DNA of 64,000 nucleotides, from the NCBI GenBank assembly GCA_019745415.1, contig JAIETF010000025.1:1-64000 (forward strand), read 5' to 3'. This document shows, in pieces, positions 35,434-44,500 of this stretch (within the stretch, counting starts at the first letter, position 1; every line of letters begins with the position of its first letter). The position numbers and the translations under genes are program-made. The stretch is from Candidatus Obscuribacterales bacterium. Its GTDB lineage: Bacteria; Cyanobacteriota; Vampirovibrionia; Obscuribacterales; Obscuribacteraceae. Under the pieces are notes generated by a model that saw only the letters and a program-made list of their open reading frames with translations, had not been told where the DNA came from and made no database searches.

Positions 35434-35518
35434 GGGTACGAAGCGAATTGGAAAGCAACCCGTCTTGAAAACGGGTGCCCGAAAGGGTTGTAGGTTCGAG
35501 TCCATACCGTACCCGCCA
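35434..35518 (+). tRNA. tRNA-Ser (TGA), atypical
   Basis: 85 bases including CCA. Acceptor GGGTACG/CGTACCC is perfect; anticodon arm CCCGT-CTTGAAA-ACGGG gives anticodon TGA; a long variable arm (CCC-GAAA-GGG) and discriminator G fit Ser. The D arm is poorly paired, and the T stem has one extra A (GTAGG against CC-A-TAC). Starts one base after the preceding tRNA. Confidence 0.7.
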
Positions 35519-35593
35519 TATCTATAGAAACAGACGGCAAGACAAAAGGACAATAGAATCAAATGAAATAAAACAGCTAAAAAACAAAAGACA

Positions 35594-38014
35594 TTATTTC
35601 GAGAGCGAGACTTTGCATAACCAGTGCTTCTCTGTTGACCAACCAAGAAAGCGCCTAGCACCACCGGCAGTACCGCCCGCACTATCGAAAACTTGTCCCG
35701 CCGAAACATCTCTCAAGCCAATCAAAATTGGAGACAATCTATCTTTGATATCTTTCTGATTGACACGTTCAGAGAGCATCGACAGATGCTCTTCCATAAA
35801 CTGTAAACAAGGCTCAATCGAAGCGCCCCGGCTCTGCAACAGAGAAAGATAAAGAACAATTTGTCTGAAGCCATAGGCGGCATTCTTGATTCGATGTAAA
35901 TCAGCGCGCCAGTTATCTACTTTCCTCGACAACAGACGAACAATAGCAACAAAAGCAGTCTGCACCATGGTCTCTAGATGCAGCCGCTCATCAAACTCAA
36001 GATCCAGAGCAATAATTAAAGAAGCCATATTGTGAGTGGTGACAATCTGCGCCTGCTCGATAACGCGACCATTATCAGCACTACTGCCCCAGCCCTGTCT
36101 CTTTTCCAGACCAGCCATGCGAACGCAAACTCTGCCGAACTCTTCCGACAGCCTAGCACCTTCGCTCAGTTTAGGAGAGGCTATACTTCTGATTTCAGCA
36201 TAATCAATGCCGTAGTATCTTTCATACAATGACCCCTCTAGCAATTGGGCGGCATCTTTTGCAGCAAACAAAAACTTCTCACTGAAACTGCCCATAAAGA
36301 TATCGGCAGCCAGCTCATAGAGCAGAGGCACCTTGAGATCAGCCGCAGCAGTGAGAGAAAGAAGCTCGGTTACTACTTTATTTGGCAAGATAGAATAGGG
36401 GAAATTATTGAGCAGCAAAGAGAGAGAATCGGCAAGTGCTTCTTTAGCAGATGCCTTAAGAGCCTCTTCTGAGGCTATATCTGAAATAAAGGGAGACAAA
36501 GCTGCAACCCAGGGTAGCTCAGCAAAACGCACCTGACTTTGATAGTTAAGCAACAAGAGCGAGCGCCTCTTTCTAAATGCGCTGTATAAGGCTAGATACA
36601 AGCTGGCAAGCCTGTCATCAGACAAAGTGCGCACTAGGGTGAGGCCGGTCAGCTCGGGTAGAAATCGACCAAACGCCTCACTAGAAGTGACAAGACCAGC
36701 CTCAATAAGACCGGCTAGAGGCATCGCCAAACCCTGACGCAGCCACGCAGCAAAATAACTGGGAAATGCTAGTTTCTCTTCCGGCGCAGGCTCTGGTGCA
36801 AAACAAGAGAGTTCGTCATCAACTACCGGAGAAAGAAGTCTATCTAAATCAGCGGAGGTCAAACCGCCCTCAGGATCAAACTTCTCAAGTCGAGCCGCCA
36901 AAATCTTTCCGTACTGAAAGTGAGGACGCAGAGAGGCTTGCTCAGCCTGCTTAGCTCTAAGTGTCTCTAGTTTCTCACTGCCGGGTAGTCCATTCTTATA
37001 AATATAGGCAGCCAATAGCGACTTAAGCCAAGATGGTTTGATGCGCTTTGCCTGGCGATTTTCCACAAAGTCTTTGAAGCACAAGAAAAGCTTATGCTTA
37101 ATTGATTTCTCATACTTAAGAGACTTCAGTTGAGGAAAACCAGAGACACACAGTGGTAGTAGTTTGCTGGCACGAACAAACCAATCTGCATCGGCTTTTT
37201 GAAGAGGTTCGCCGCCACGCACCAAGGGTTGCCTAAATTCATCATGCACTAAACCATTGCTGTCAACAACAAAATGCGGTGCCTCGCCGACAACAGTTTC
37301 AAGCAAGAGAGCCACCATTTGGTCATACAAAGGCAGAGAAGAGAGCACTTTTCTCATTAGCTTTAGATCGGCAGGCTCATCCATGCTGGCGAACTTACGA
37401 CTCAAATCAAAACATGTTCTTACCGAAAAAAGATCACCGCTGAGCATCTGACTTGTATCACCACAGATACCGACCACCGGATAGAAAGCCAGTTCGGAAA
37501 AGAAAGGCACCAACTTATCGATAAGGTCGTGAGCGCGGTCGACTTCGCCCTTCTCTACTAAATAACAAGCCGCCAGTAAAGCACCATGCTCCGGCACGAG
37601 CAGACGGTAGCGCTTTGCCGTCAAAAGATCGGACAATTCCTGAGCACCGCCCTCTTCAAGGAAGTAGCTATTAAGGGCCGTTCGAATTGCGGCAGTGCCT
37701 GGATGACCTGGAAATTCACCGCCAGACTTGGAAATGACCTCGGCATACTTCGCTCTTTCAGCTTGACAAACTTCGCCACCGGCAAGAAATCGACCGGTGG
37801 CAAAGCCTCCGTGAACCACTTCAAGTGTGACCCAGGGCGGTGTATTTCTAACAGGAGCGCGATCACCGACTGAAATTTCACCCGAGAGCATTCCCCAGAC
37901 AACGTCGTACCAAGCCCTGATCTTCCTAGACTTAACCTGACTATTGCCGGCCATTGCTTTGAGCAGCCGGGCTATCGGATAAAGCACACCTACTCTTGGT
38001 TTATCGCCTGACAT
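35594..38014 (-). CDS. large hypothetical protein, probably helical
   Basis: 806 residues, not recognised. No signal peptide, no conserved motif seen; composition suggests mostly alpha helix with long runs of leucines (LLLETVVGEAP, LADSLSLLLNNFPYSILPN). Possibly a helical-repeat scaffold. Begins MSGDKPRVGVLYP and is divergently transcribed from the DUF429-like gene 183 bases away. Its 3' end faces the tRNA pair. Function unknown. Confidence 0.6.
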   Translation of the reverse strand: MSGDKPRVGVLYPIARLLKAMAGNSQVKSRKIRAWYDVVWGMLSGEISVGDRAPVRNTPPWVTLEVVHGGFATGRFLAGGEVCQAERAKYAEVISKSGGEFPGHPGTAAIRTALNSYFLEEGGAQELSDLLTAKRYRLLVPEHGALLAACYLVEKGEVDRAHDLIDKLVPFFSELAFYPVVGICGDTSQMLSGDLFSVRTCFDLSRKFASMDEPADLKLMRKVLSSLPLYDQMVALLLETVVGEAPHFVVDSNGLVHDEFRQPLVRGGEPLQKADADWFVRASKLLPLCVSGFPQLKSLKYEKSIKHKLFLCFKDFVENRQAKRIKPSWLKSLLAAYIYKNGLPGSEKLETLRAKQAEQASLRPHFQYGKILAARLEKFDPEGGLTSADLDRLLSPVVDDELSCFAPEPAPEEKLAFPSYFAAWLRQGLAMPLAGLIEAGLVTSSEAFGRFLPELTGLTLVRTLSDDRLASLYLALYSAFRKRRSLLLLNYQSQVRFAELPWVAALSPFISDIASEEALKASAKEALADSLSLLLNNFPYSILPNKVVTELLSLTAAADLKVPLLYELAADIFMGSFSEKFLFAAKDAAQLLEGSLYERYYGIDYAEIRSIASPKLSEGARLSEEFGRVCVRMAGLEKRQGWGSSADNGRVIEQAQIVTTHNMASLIIALDLEFDERLHLETMVQTAFVAIVRLLSRKVDNWRADLHRIKNAAYGFRQIVLYLSLLQSRGASIEPCLQFMEEHLSMLSERVNQKDIKDRLSPILIGLRDVSAGQVFDSAGGTAGGARRFLGWSTEKHWLCKVSLSK

Positions 38015-38197
38015 AAAGACCTCAACAGCTGCGCATTTAAATTCTATAGGAACGGTCAGCCTAGCTTTGTATAACCCTCAACTGATATAAAGGGCAAAGC
38101 GCACCTGCCGCCTTTGCAGGACAAGAATTACTATAATAGCTCTGTTTTCAGTTTAACCACCTGAAGCAAAACAAGAGCCTTGTCAGGAGCCAATTCA

Positions 38198-39088
38198 ATG
38201 ACCGCAAAAGCTGAGAAAACCGACAAAGTATTGGCAGGCGCCGACCTCAGCGGCAGCAAAGAAAACCCGACCGAAGCCTGGCTTGTGGTAGGACGCACTT
38301 CTAATCTTGGCTTGGAAATAATCGAAGTCAAGAAAACCGGCTCGCATCTGCTGGCTAGGGATCTCGCCGCTTACAAAACAATCGAAGCTCTGGGTGTAAA
38401 CTGCCCACTTTCCCTACCGCAAAAGTTTCTTGATTTTCTTGCTCAAAAGAAACTCAAGAAAAACTATGAAGAATGGCATCAGATAGTGGAAGACCTGGTC
38501 TTTACGCCCTATGACGAGTTTCTTGCCATAGCCAAAGAATTCGCCAAAGAACCAAAGCGCATAACCGACACTGCCAGTGGTGCGACCGCAGCCAGCCCTC
38601 TCAAGCGCAGCAACCCATCCAGACTGCATCAGACGCACCACGCCATTCGCTTTCTTGCCAGCCTAGACCCGGCGCGCTACTTCGTGCGCCCGATGCAAGA
38701 TCCGATCCCTTTCGGCTGCGCAGTCATGGAAGTCTGCCCCCAGTCAACTATGGCCTTTCTAAAGCTGCAAGATATAAGCTATGAAAGCAAAGACAAGGGC
38801 GATCAGTCGAGAGACAAAGACGAACTGCGTCGAGAGAAATTAGTTCATAATCTCACCAAAATCAAAGAGAGAAAAGCTCTTACATTCAAAGACTTTCCGG
38901 CTCTAATTATCAACCAGCGCAATCTGATGCATAACTTTCTGCACTCAGACAAAGCAGTCGAAGCCTTGCTTGCCTGCTATACGACAGCTGTCTATGCAGT
39001 TAGCCCGGAGCATTTCGAAGACCCTTTTGCCGCCGATGCCCTAGAAGTTCTAACCGAAGGCTGGACCTATCGTCTCAAAAACCTCTAG
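38198..39088 (+). CDS. DUF429-like (RNase H-fold) protein
   Basis: 296 residues from ATG 38198 (AGGAG 8 bases upstream). The start GADLSGSKENPTEAWLVVGR, followed by LEIIEVKK and GVNCPLSLP, fits the DUF429 family: an Asp at the first strand of an RNase H-like fold and a 'D-x-P'-like second strand. Family members are predicted nucleases of unknown role. A charged stretch near 205-225 (DKGDQSRDKDELRREK) looks like a linker. Cytosolic. Confidence 0.6.
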   Translation: MTAKAEKTDKVLAGADLSGSKENPTEAWLVVGRTSNLGLEIIEVKKTGSHLLARDLAAYKTIEALGVNCPLSLPQKFLDFLAQKKLKKNYEEWHQIVEDLVFTPYDEFLAIAKEFAKEPKRITDTASGATAASPLKRSNPSRLHQTHHAIRFLASLDPARYFVRPMQDPIPFGCAVMEVCPQSTMAFLKLQDISYESKDKGDQSRDKDELRREKLVHNLTKIKERKALTFKDFPALIINQRNLMHNFLHSDKAVEALLACYTTAVYAVSPEHFEDPFAADALEVLTEGWTYRLKNL

Positions 39089-39114
39089 GGCGCAAACACT
39101 TGCATATGTAACTA

Positions 39115-40074
39115 TTAAGCGTTAGGTCTGATATCAAAACTGGTATCAACACTAAAGCCTATTGTCGTCCTTTTGGCGGAGAGATCTCTTCGGCTTATAA
39201 ACCGATCTGAGCGCACCTCACGAGCAGCTTCGGTCGGCTTAAAAGAATAGACACCGACAAGATTGGCGGCGTCTCTGACAGCCTCCAGTTCAGTCACACT
39301 GCAGACTCCGCGCCCCCTCTGTGCAGAAACCGCTGGCGCACTCTGACCAAGGAGACTGAAAGTCAAAGTCTCAGCAGCACTACTGGCGGTGACCAAGGAA
39401 TTAGCCATAATCTGAGATTCATGTCTTTGAATATAGCGCTTTAGAGACCGCATATCCTTATCTTTCACTTGCGCATTCAACGAGTTAATTCCAAGCAAAG
39501 AGCCCCCTGAAAGATAGAGGAAACAGACCGGCTGACCGGCTTCATCGAGCACGGCAACCGAGCCGGGTGATTCAAGATCATGAATATATTGCATACAACC
39601 GGCAAGCGAATCAAGTTTGTCTTGGGCGGGCGCAGGGCTAATCACCCCGCCATGAAACATGGCTGCTGCCGATTCAACCAGTTCATCGGCGAGCACATAG
39701 CTAATCACTTCGCTACTCACCGAATTCATTTCGCTCATCATCAGACCGTAGGCTTCCGGTCCAAAGACCTGTTCGGTTCTAGACTTACTGCCATAAACAC
39801 AAGCAATCACCCGCCCCCTATAAATTAAGGCGGCCGAGCGAGACTTATAACGACTTGACTCCATCTTTATGCAGCCAGATAGTTTCTGAGCCTCAATATT
39901 GACCAACTGAGGCAAAATAGGCTGTCTATTGGAAAAGGAAAAATTCAAACCGACTTTAGGCGATAAGTTTCGACCCGGCAAATAGTTTATGGCGCGCCGA
40001 CTTGTACCTTGAAATTCCGGCTCAGGCCGCTTGATTCGACCCAGTGGTCCTCTGAAACGAAGATTAGCTAACAT
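39115..40074 (-). CDS. hypothetical protein
   Basis: 319 residues from ATG 40074, chosen for TGGAG 7 bases upstream; the longer frame would use TTG at 40116 without signal. Two segments (~55-160 and ~175-245) could be roadblock- or DUF4388-like alpha/beta modules (SAALIYRGRVIACVYG; GSVAVLDEAGQPVCFLYLSGG), which share a strand-strand-helix look and might be an internal duplication. N-terminal ~50 residues are basic and probably disordered. Convergent with the DUF429-like gene. Function unknown. Confidence 0.55.
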   Translation of the reverse strand: MLANLRFRGPLGRIKRPEPEFQGTSRRAINYLPGRNLSPKVGLNFSFSNRQPILPQLVNIEAQKLSGCIKMESSRYKSRSAALIYRGRVIACVYGSKSRTEQVFGPEAYGLMMSEMNSVSSEVISYVLADELVESAAAMFHGGVISPAPAQDKLDSLAGCMQYIHDLESPGSVAVLDEAGQPVCFLYLSGGSLLGINSLNAQVKDKDMRSLKRYIQRHESQIMANSLVTASSAAETLTFSLLGQSAPAVSAQRGRGVCSVTELEAVRDAANLVGVYSFKPTEAAREVRSDRFISRRDLSAKRTTIGFSVDTSFDIRPNA

Positions 40075-40540
40075 GGCTGCTCCAGTGTAATTAGAGAGGT
40101 AGTAAAAATTTTGCAAAGCAGAAGCTCAGCCTTCTTAGTTAAACTAAGGAGAAAGCACGACCAAGCAATTTACTAGTCGGTTAGAGCGACCAGCAAAACA
40201 TGGCGAGCCATCCGGTTTGAACAGCCGGCTTAGGGCTATACAAGGCTCTAGCTACTTTTAGTAAGTTACACAGTAGGGCTTAATTTGCCTTACTCCGACC
40301 AAAGGGTCGGGCAGAAAAAGCTTTTCACTCCTTCTTGCTGCCGCCGATTCTATACCTAACTTTCACGGTTGTAAAGTGGGCAAGGCTAGAAAATTCATTT
40401 CCCCTCCGATTTAATCTTTTCGGCATTTTCTATCTATCTATTTATTGATTGATTGGCTATCTATTGCTCTTTTCTCAAGACTTTTACAAAGCCCGGGTAT
40501 AGTCTGATTACACCGGCAAGGACTGTTCGGGAGATTTACT
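40075..40540. other. 466-base divergent intergenic region
   Basis: Contains a 15-base palindrome CTTAGTT-A-AACTAAG (40134-40148), a CCGACC-AAAG-GGTCGG hairpin near 40297-40312, and a low-complexity CTAT/GATT tract near 40430-40465. No genes or known RNA seen. Confidence 0.5.
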
Positions 40541-41179
40541 ATGAAAGATATTGAGAACAAGCCGCACCAAAAGGAAGAAGCCGCAGAGAATCAGGAGTCA
40601 CCGGCGCTTGTGCTTGATTCTGCCAAAGCGATGACAACGCCTATGGGTGCAGGTAGCGATCTGGCATCAAAAATAAGCGGAAGAGAAGACGAAAAGAAAT
40701 CGGCAGACCAATTACTCAATGCCCCTGGTCAATTTGAACTGGTTAGCGCCAACGGCGACCAGCTACTTAAGACCCAGGCACCGAATCCGGAAGATGTTCA
40801 GAAAGGCATTCGCGCCCTGCTTGGGGACGCACTTAAGGGCGACAAATGGAGCCAGGATTCGGTAGATACTTTCAATCGCATTTTCAAAGAAGAATCGGCC
40901 CTGCCCAATGCCACACCCGAGTCTATAGCCCGTGCTTTGAACACTATCGGCGGAGCGATAAACAATCGAGTCAGTCCAGAACTAGCAAACGATCCCGGAC
41001 GTCGCCCCGAACCGGTTGGCATGGGCGTAGTACAAAACCAAGACGGCAGCTATAGCTATTACATGACTCTCAATAAAGACAACGCCGCGCTGGCAGCCAA
41101 CAGACTGAGCATAATCAGCGGTCAAAGCAGCGACACTGTAATTAAGTTGGGTCCATTCAAGAAAGGCACGGCTATCTAG
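40541..41179 (+). CDS. hypothetical acidic protein
   Basis: 212 residues, not recognised. The N-terminal ~65 residues are highly charged and disordered; residues ~70-210 look folded, with a helical part (PEDVQKGIRALLGDALKG) and a final beta region (GMGVVQNQDGSYSYYMTLN). No signal peptide. GGGAGA precedes ATG by ~8 bases. Convergent with the SEC-C gene, stops 11 bases apart. Confidence 0.6.
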   Translation: MKDIENKPHQKEEAAENQESPALVLDSAKAMTTPMGAGSDLASKISGREDEKKSADQLLNAPGQFELVSANGDQLLKTQAPNPEDVQKGIRALLGDALKGDKWSQDSVDTFNRIFKEESALPNATPESIARALNTIGGAINNRVSPELANDPGRRPEPVGMGVVQNQDGSYSYYMTLNKDNAALAANRLSIISGQSSDTVIKLGPFKKGTAI

Positions 41180-41190
41180 GTCATTACCTT

Positions 41191-42345
41191 TTAAGAGCCG
41201 CAGCAGCGCTTAAACTTCTTACCACTGCCGCAGGGGCAAGGCTGCTTGCGACCCACTTCGGTGTCGGCCGACGGCATCGGACGAGCCTGTACAGTGGAAG
41301 TATTCGCCTCTGCCTTTGGACGCGCCTCTTCTTGCAAAAGTGCAGGCCCCATTTTCAATAACTTGCCTAGAATATTGTCGAATGAGTTTTTAAGATCTTC
41401 TGGAGAATTCTCTTCGTTGAGGCCGAGCCTGCGAGCGAAGCCACCAGAAGAGAAAGCTTCTTTGCCGCGCAGATCATATTCTTGCGCTAAGCTTTCATTG
41501 CCTTGCATACGATAATGATTGGCAAGACACAGATAGACTGCCCCTTTATCATCGAGATCCTCATGCTCGAGAGCGCGCTTCAAAAGCGCTTCGCATTTCT
41601 CTGGTGTTTCGTCGAAGCTATCGGCATAAAAAACCCAGCCATCAGCCCAGGTTGGGTCTTCGGACAGCCATTTTTCAAAGAGTGCCTCGAACTCCGCCTC
41701 TTCGGCAAGTTCGCGCACCGACTCAGCCATAGCCATGCGCCAAAAGCCATCATCTCGAGCCGAAGCTGGTTGCTTGCTGGCTTTCTCAGCATCGGCAAAG
41801 CACTCAATCAAGCCGGCGGCCATATCGCGGCGCCGTTCCATCCATTTCGGATCATCGAGTGCTAGAGCCCAGAGTTCTTCAAAAACTTCTTTTATCCAGT
41901 CGTAGATGCTCAGCGTGCCGGCGCCAAACTCAATATCTTTGAGATTTTTGACACCGAACTGGCGACCAATCTTGACCACGCCTTCTAGGGCTTCACCCCA
42001 CAGTACAGCCGCTTCTTCTTCCCGACCATCTTCATAGATTTCATAACCCTTGAAGACATCAAGCTCGATAAGCTCAGCGCAAGGCACGTCTTTCAACCAG
42101 CGGCGCCACAGTTCGACAACACAGGCATAAGCCCACGAGCCTGGATCTTTCACTTGCTGTGAGCGAAAAGCGCGTTTCTGCCAGAGGTCGAAAGTGACTT
42201 TACTAGCCCGCCACTGCTTGCGGCACAGTTCTTCGAACTCTGCCTTTTCTATTTTGACGCCCAAAAGCTTGAGCTTCTTCAAGATATCCTCGTCGCTCAA
42301 ACGTGCCACTTCGGCAAGATTCCTGGCTATGGCAGAGACTCTCAT
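41191..42345 (-). CDS. SEC-C motif protein
   Basis: 384 residues ending in a canonical SEC-C zinc motif (KQPCPCGSGKKFKRCC), as found at the SecA C-terminus and in many free-standing proteins. The N-terminal ~310 residues are helical and partly TPR-like (CEALLKRALEHEDLDDKGAVYLCLANHYRMQG). The domain may bind SecB/ribosome-like partners or nucleic acid; role unknown. Ends 11 bases from the convergent hypothetical gene, starts 45 bases after the GcvR-like gene stop-side, likely cotranscribed with it. Confidence 0.78.
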   Translation of the reverse strand: MRVSAIARNLAEVARLSDEDILKKLKLLGVKIEKAEFEELCRKQWRASKVTFDLWQKRAFRSQQVKDPGSWAYACVVELWRRWLKDVPCAELIELDVFKGYEIYEDGREEEAAVLWGEALEGVVKIGRQFGVKNLKDIEFGAGTLSIYDWIKEVFEELWALALDDPKWMERRRDMAAGLIECFADAEKASKQPASARDDGFWRMAMAESVRELAEEAEFEALFEKWLSEDPTWADGWVFYADSFDETPEKCEALLKRALEHEDLDDKGAVYLCLANHYRMQGNESLAQEYDLRGKEAFSSGGFARRLGLNEENSPEDLKNSFDNILGKLLKMGPALLQEEARPKAEANTSTVQARPMPSADTEVGRKQPCPCGSGKKFKRCCGS

Positions 42346-42389
42346 GAAACTGTCCTCTTAAACTGTTTTCTTAAACTAATTTGCGAATT

Positions 42390-42944
42390 CTAGGCTTCCA
42401 CAAGTTCGGCATGCAGAGTTGTCGAAGAAACCAGATCGATCTCCACGTTCAATTCGTCGGCAATATGGCTGAGGTCTTGACTCAGTTTTTCATACGATAA
42501 CGACTCGGGCACGGCGATTTCGGCATGCATCGTAAAGAGAGGCAGCCCGGTGACCGGTGCATTGATGATATCGGTCTGGACATTGTGAATGTTCACTTTG
42601 GCATTGGAAAGATAGGAAGAGACACGGTGCACTATGCCTTCTTGATCGGCACCGGTCAGATGAATGTCATAAAACTTGTGTGTTTTGCTATCGAGGGGCA
42701 GCGAACGAGTGCGCTTGCAGGCAACAGTGAGCCCATCTTTGCTCAAATCAGCCAGAGCTTTTTCGAGAGCAGCGAGCTTTTCGTCGGCAACTGTAACTAG
42801 CGAGATAGCAGCAAACTCGCCACCTAAGAGCGACATGCGGCTGGCTTCCAGATTGCCGCCATGCGATGCGAACACTTCACTGAGGCGAGCCACAATGCCA
42901 GGGCGGTCTTCGCCAAACGCAGTAACAAGAAGCTGATTTCGCAT
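42390..42944 (-). CDS. tandem ACT-domain regulator (GcvR-like)
   Basis: 184 residues with two ACT domains: the first starts LLVTAFGEDRPGIVARLSEVF, the second FYDIHLTGADQEGIVHRVSSYL. This is the architecture of GcvR, which senses glycine and, in enterobacteria, inhibits GcvA control of the glycine cleavage system. No gcvA is nearby, so the partner is unknown here. Start ATG. It lies upstream of the SEC-C gene on the same strand. Confidence 0.85.
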   Translation of the reverse strand: MRNQLLVTAFGEDRPGIVARLSEVFASHGGNLEASRMSLLGGEFAAISLVTVADEKLAALEKALADLSKDGLTVACKRTRSLPLDSKTHKFYDIHLTGADQEGIVHRVSSYLSNAKVNIHNVQTDIINAPVTGLPLFTMHAEIAVPESLSYEKLSQDLSHIADELNVEIDLVSSTTLHAELVEA

Positions 42945-43135
42945 TGCTGAAAATCTCCCAATAACTATGAAGTATGCAGATTGTAGCCGAGAATGGCTCT
43001 TTTACAGGGTCAAACCAAAATATCAAGGAGGAGATTTAACGAAAGTAAATGCTGAATTGAGACTCTTGAGCAAGCTAGCGATAATGCGCTATCATTTGCA
43101 TTAAATCGGCAATTCTTCAAATAGAGGCAATAGTC

Positions 43136-44440
43136 ATGCATCTTGACTGGCTAATCGTGGGTGGCGGCATCCACGGTACTTTCTTGTCCAATTATTTGCT
43201 CAATAGAAAAGGCGTAGAACGAGACAAGATTGCAGTTCTCGATAATCAGCGTGAGCCGCTTGCCAACTGGCTACAACAAACAGATGCCGTAGCCATGAAA
43301 TACCTAAGGTCGCCGGTCGAACACAACCTCGACCTGGGCAGCCAGGCTTTGCGCAAATGGGCGCATGATGAAAGAATTCCCGACACAGAACTCTATTCTA
43401 AGTTTGACCGGCCTTCTCTGCGGTCCTTCAATAGTCATAGCCAGGCTCTGATTGAACGAAATCAATTGGAAGAGCTCAGAGTTTTCGGCGAGGCAAAAAT
43501 TATCACTAGAGACAAAGGCAAAAACCAAGACAGATACCTAATCAAAACAGAAGAGAGGGAGTTCTTGGCGTCCAATGTAATCATCTGCACCGGCCAAGCC
43601 AACAAACTTGCCATTCCTGATTGGGCGCTCGACTGGACAGCGAAAGACAAAGAGCTCCGAGCCAGCGCCGAACCAAATCAAACTAGACACGACCACTGCC
43701 AGGTTGTGCACCTTTTCGATAAGCGCTATCAGCAAGTTTCAAGAGACCTAAATAACAAAGAGATCGTCATCATCGGCGGTGGCATAAGCGGCGCCCAGGC
43801 GGCCATTGCTATTGCAGAAAGACAACCAGGTAAAGTAGTTCTATTACACCGCGAACCACTACAGACTTATCAATTTGATGCTGATCCTTGCTGGCTTTCA
43901 ACCAGGTGCTTGGGTTTACTGCGCCAAGCTCGCAGCCCCTTGCACCGGCGAAGAATAGTGGAAGGAGCCAGACACAAAGGAAGCTTCCCGCAAGACATAG
44001 CCAATCAACTGCAAACTGCCGTCAAGGAAGGCAAACTCAGATGCGTGCTTGGCCAAGTTGAAAGACTGGACGGCGAGACTAACATGTCAGACAGAGGAAT
44101 GCTCAAGCTCACCGACGGCACTCACCTGCCCTGCCACTTGGTCGTCCTGGCCACAGGCTTCGCCGAAAGCACAGGGGCAAGTGATTTTGTTAGAAAGACA
44201 ATGCGCGCCCTCGATCTGAAAGAAACCCCATGCGGAATTCCTCATATTGATTATTATCTGCGGGCAGCCAAAGGGCTCTTTGTCAGCGGTCCACTTGCCG
44301 AACTAGAACTGGGTCCGGCAGCACGCAATATCGTCGGCGCTCGAATCGCAGCTGAGCGCATCTGCCAGATTGGGCGCAGCAAAAAACCACACCCAAAAGA
44401 GTACAACTATTTCTTTATGGCTAGCCGCCGCATTAATTAG
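43136..44440 (+). CDS. FAD/NAD(P)-dependent oxidoreductase (N-hydroxylating monooxygenase-like)
   Basis: 434 residues. An N-terminal FAD Rossmann motif is present (LIVGGGIHGTFLSNYLL), a second dinucleotide motif lies mid-protein (IVIIGGGISGAQAAIAIAE, ~210), and VVLATGF near 345 is the ATG motif of flavin monooxygenases. Overall closest to the lysine/ornithine N-hydroxylase and related YhhX/CzcO group. Would oxygenate a small substrate using NADPH and O2; substrate unknown. No siderophore genes nearby. Start ATG; no clear promoter. Confidence 0.75.
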   Translation: MHLDWLIVGGGIHGTFLSNYLLNRKGVERDKIAVLDNQREPLANWLQQTDAVAMKYLRSPVEHNLDLGSQALRKWAHDERIPDTELYSKFDRPSLRSFNSHSQALIERNQLEELRVFGEAKIITRDKGKNQDRYLIKTEEREFLASNVIICTGQANKLAIPDWALDWTAKDKELRASAEPNQTRHDHCQVVHLFDKRYQQVSRDLNNKEIVIIGGGISGAQAAIAIAERQPGKVVLLHREPLQTYQFDADPCWLSTRCLGLLRQARSPLHRRRIVEGARHKGSFPQDIANQLQTAVKEGKLRCVLGQVERLDGETNMSDRGMLKLTDGTHLPCHLVVLATGFAESTGASDFVRKTMRALDLKETPCGIPHIDYYLRAAKGLFVSGPLAELELGPAARNIVGARIAAERICQIGRSKKPHPKEYNYFFMASRRIN

Positions 44441-44500
44441 TTGTGGCAGTAGTAGGGCAGATGCTTCTCGCTATATTACTGAGACCAGTGTTCTTTTTTT

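Noticed and set aside
35330-35709. Open frames across the tRNA pair on both strands
   Set aside because: They run through the tRNA genes and have no ribosome sites or recognisable protein sequence.
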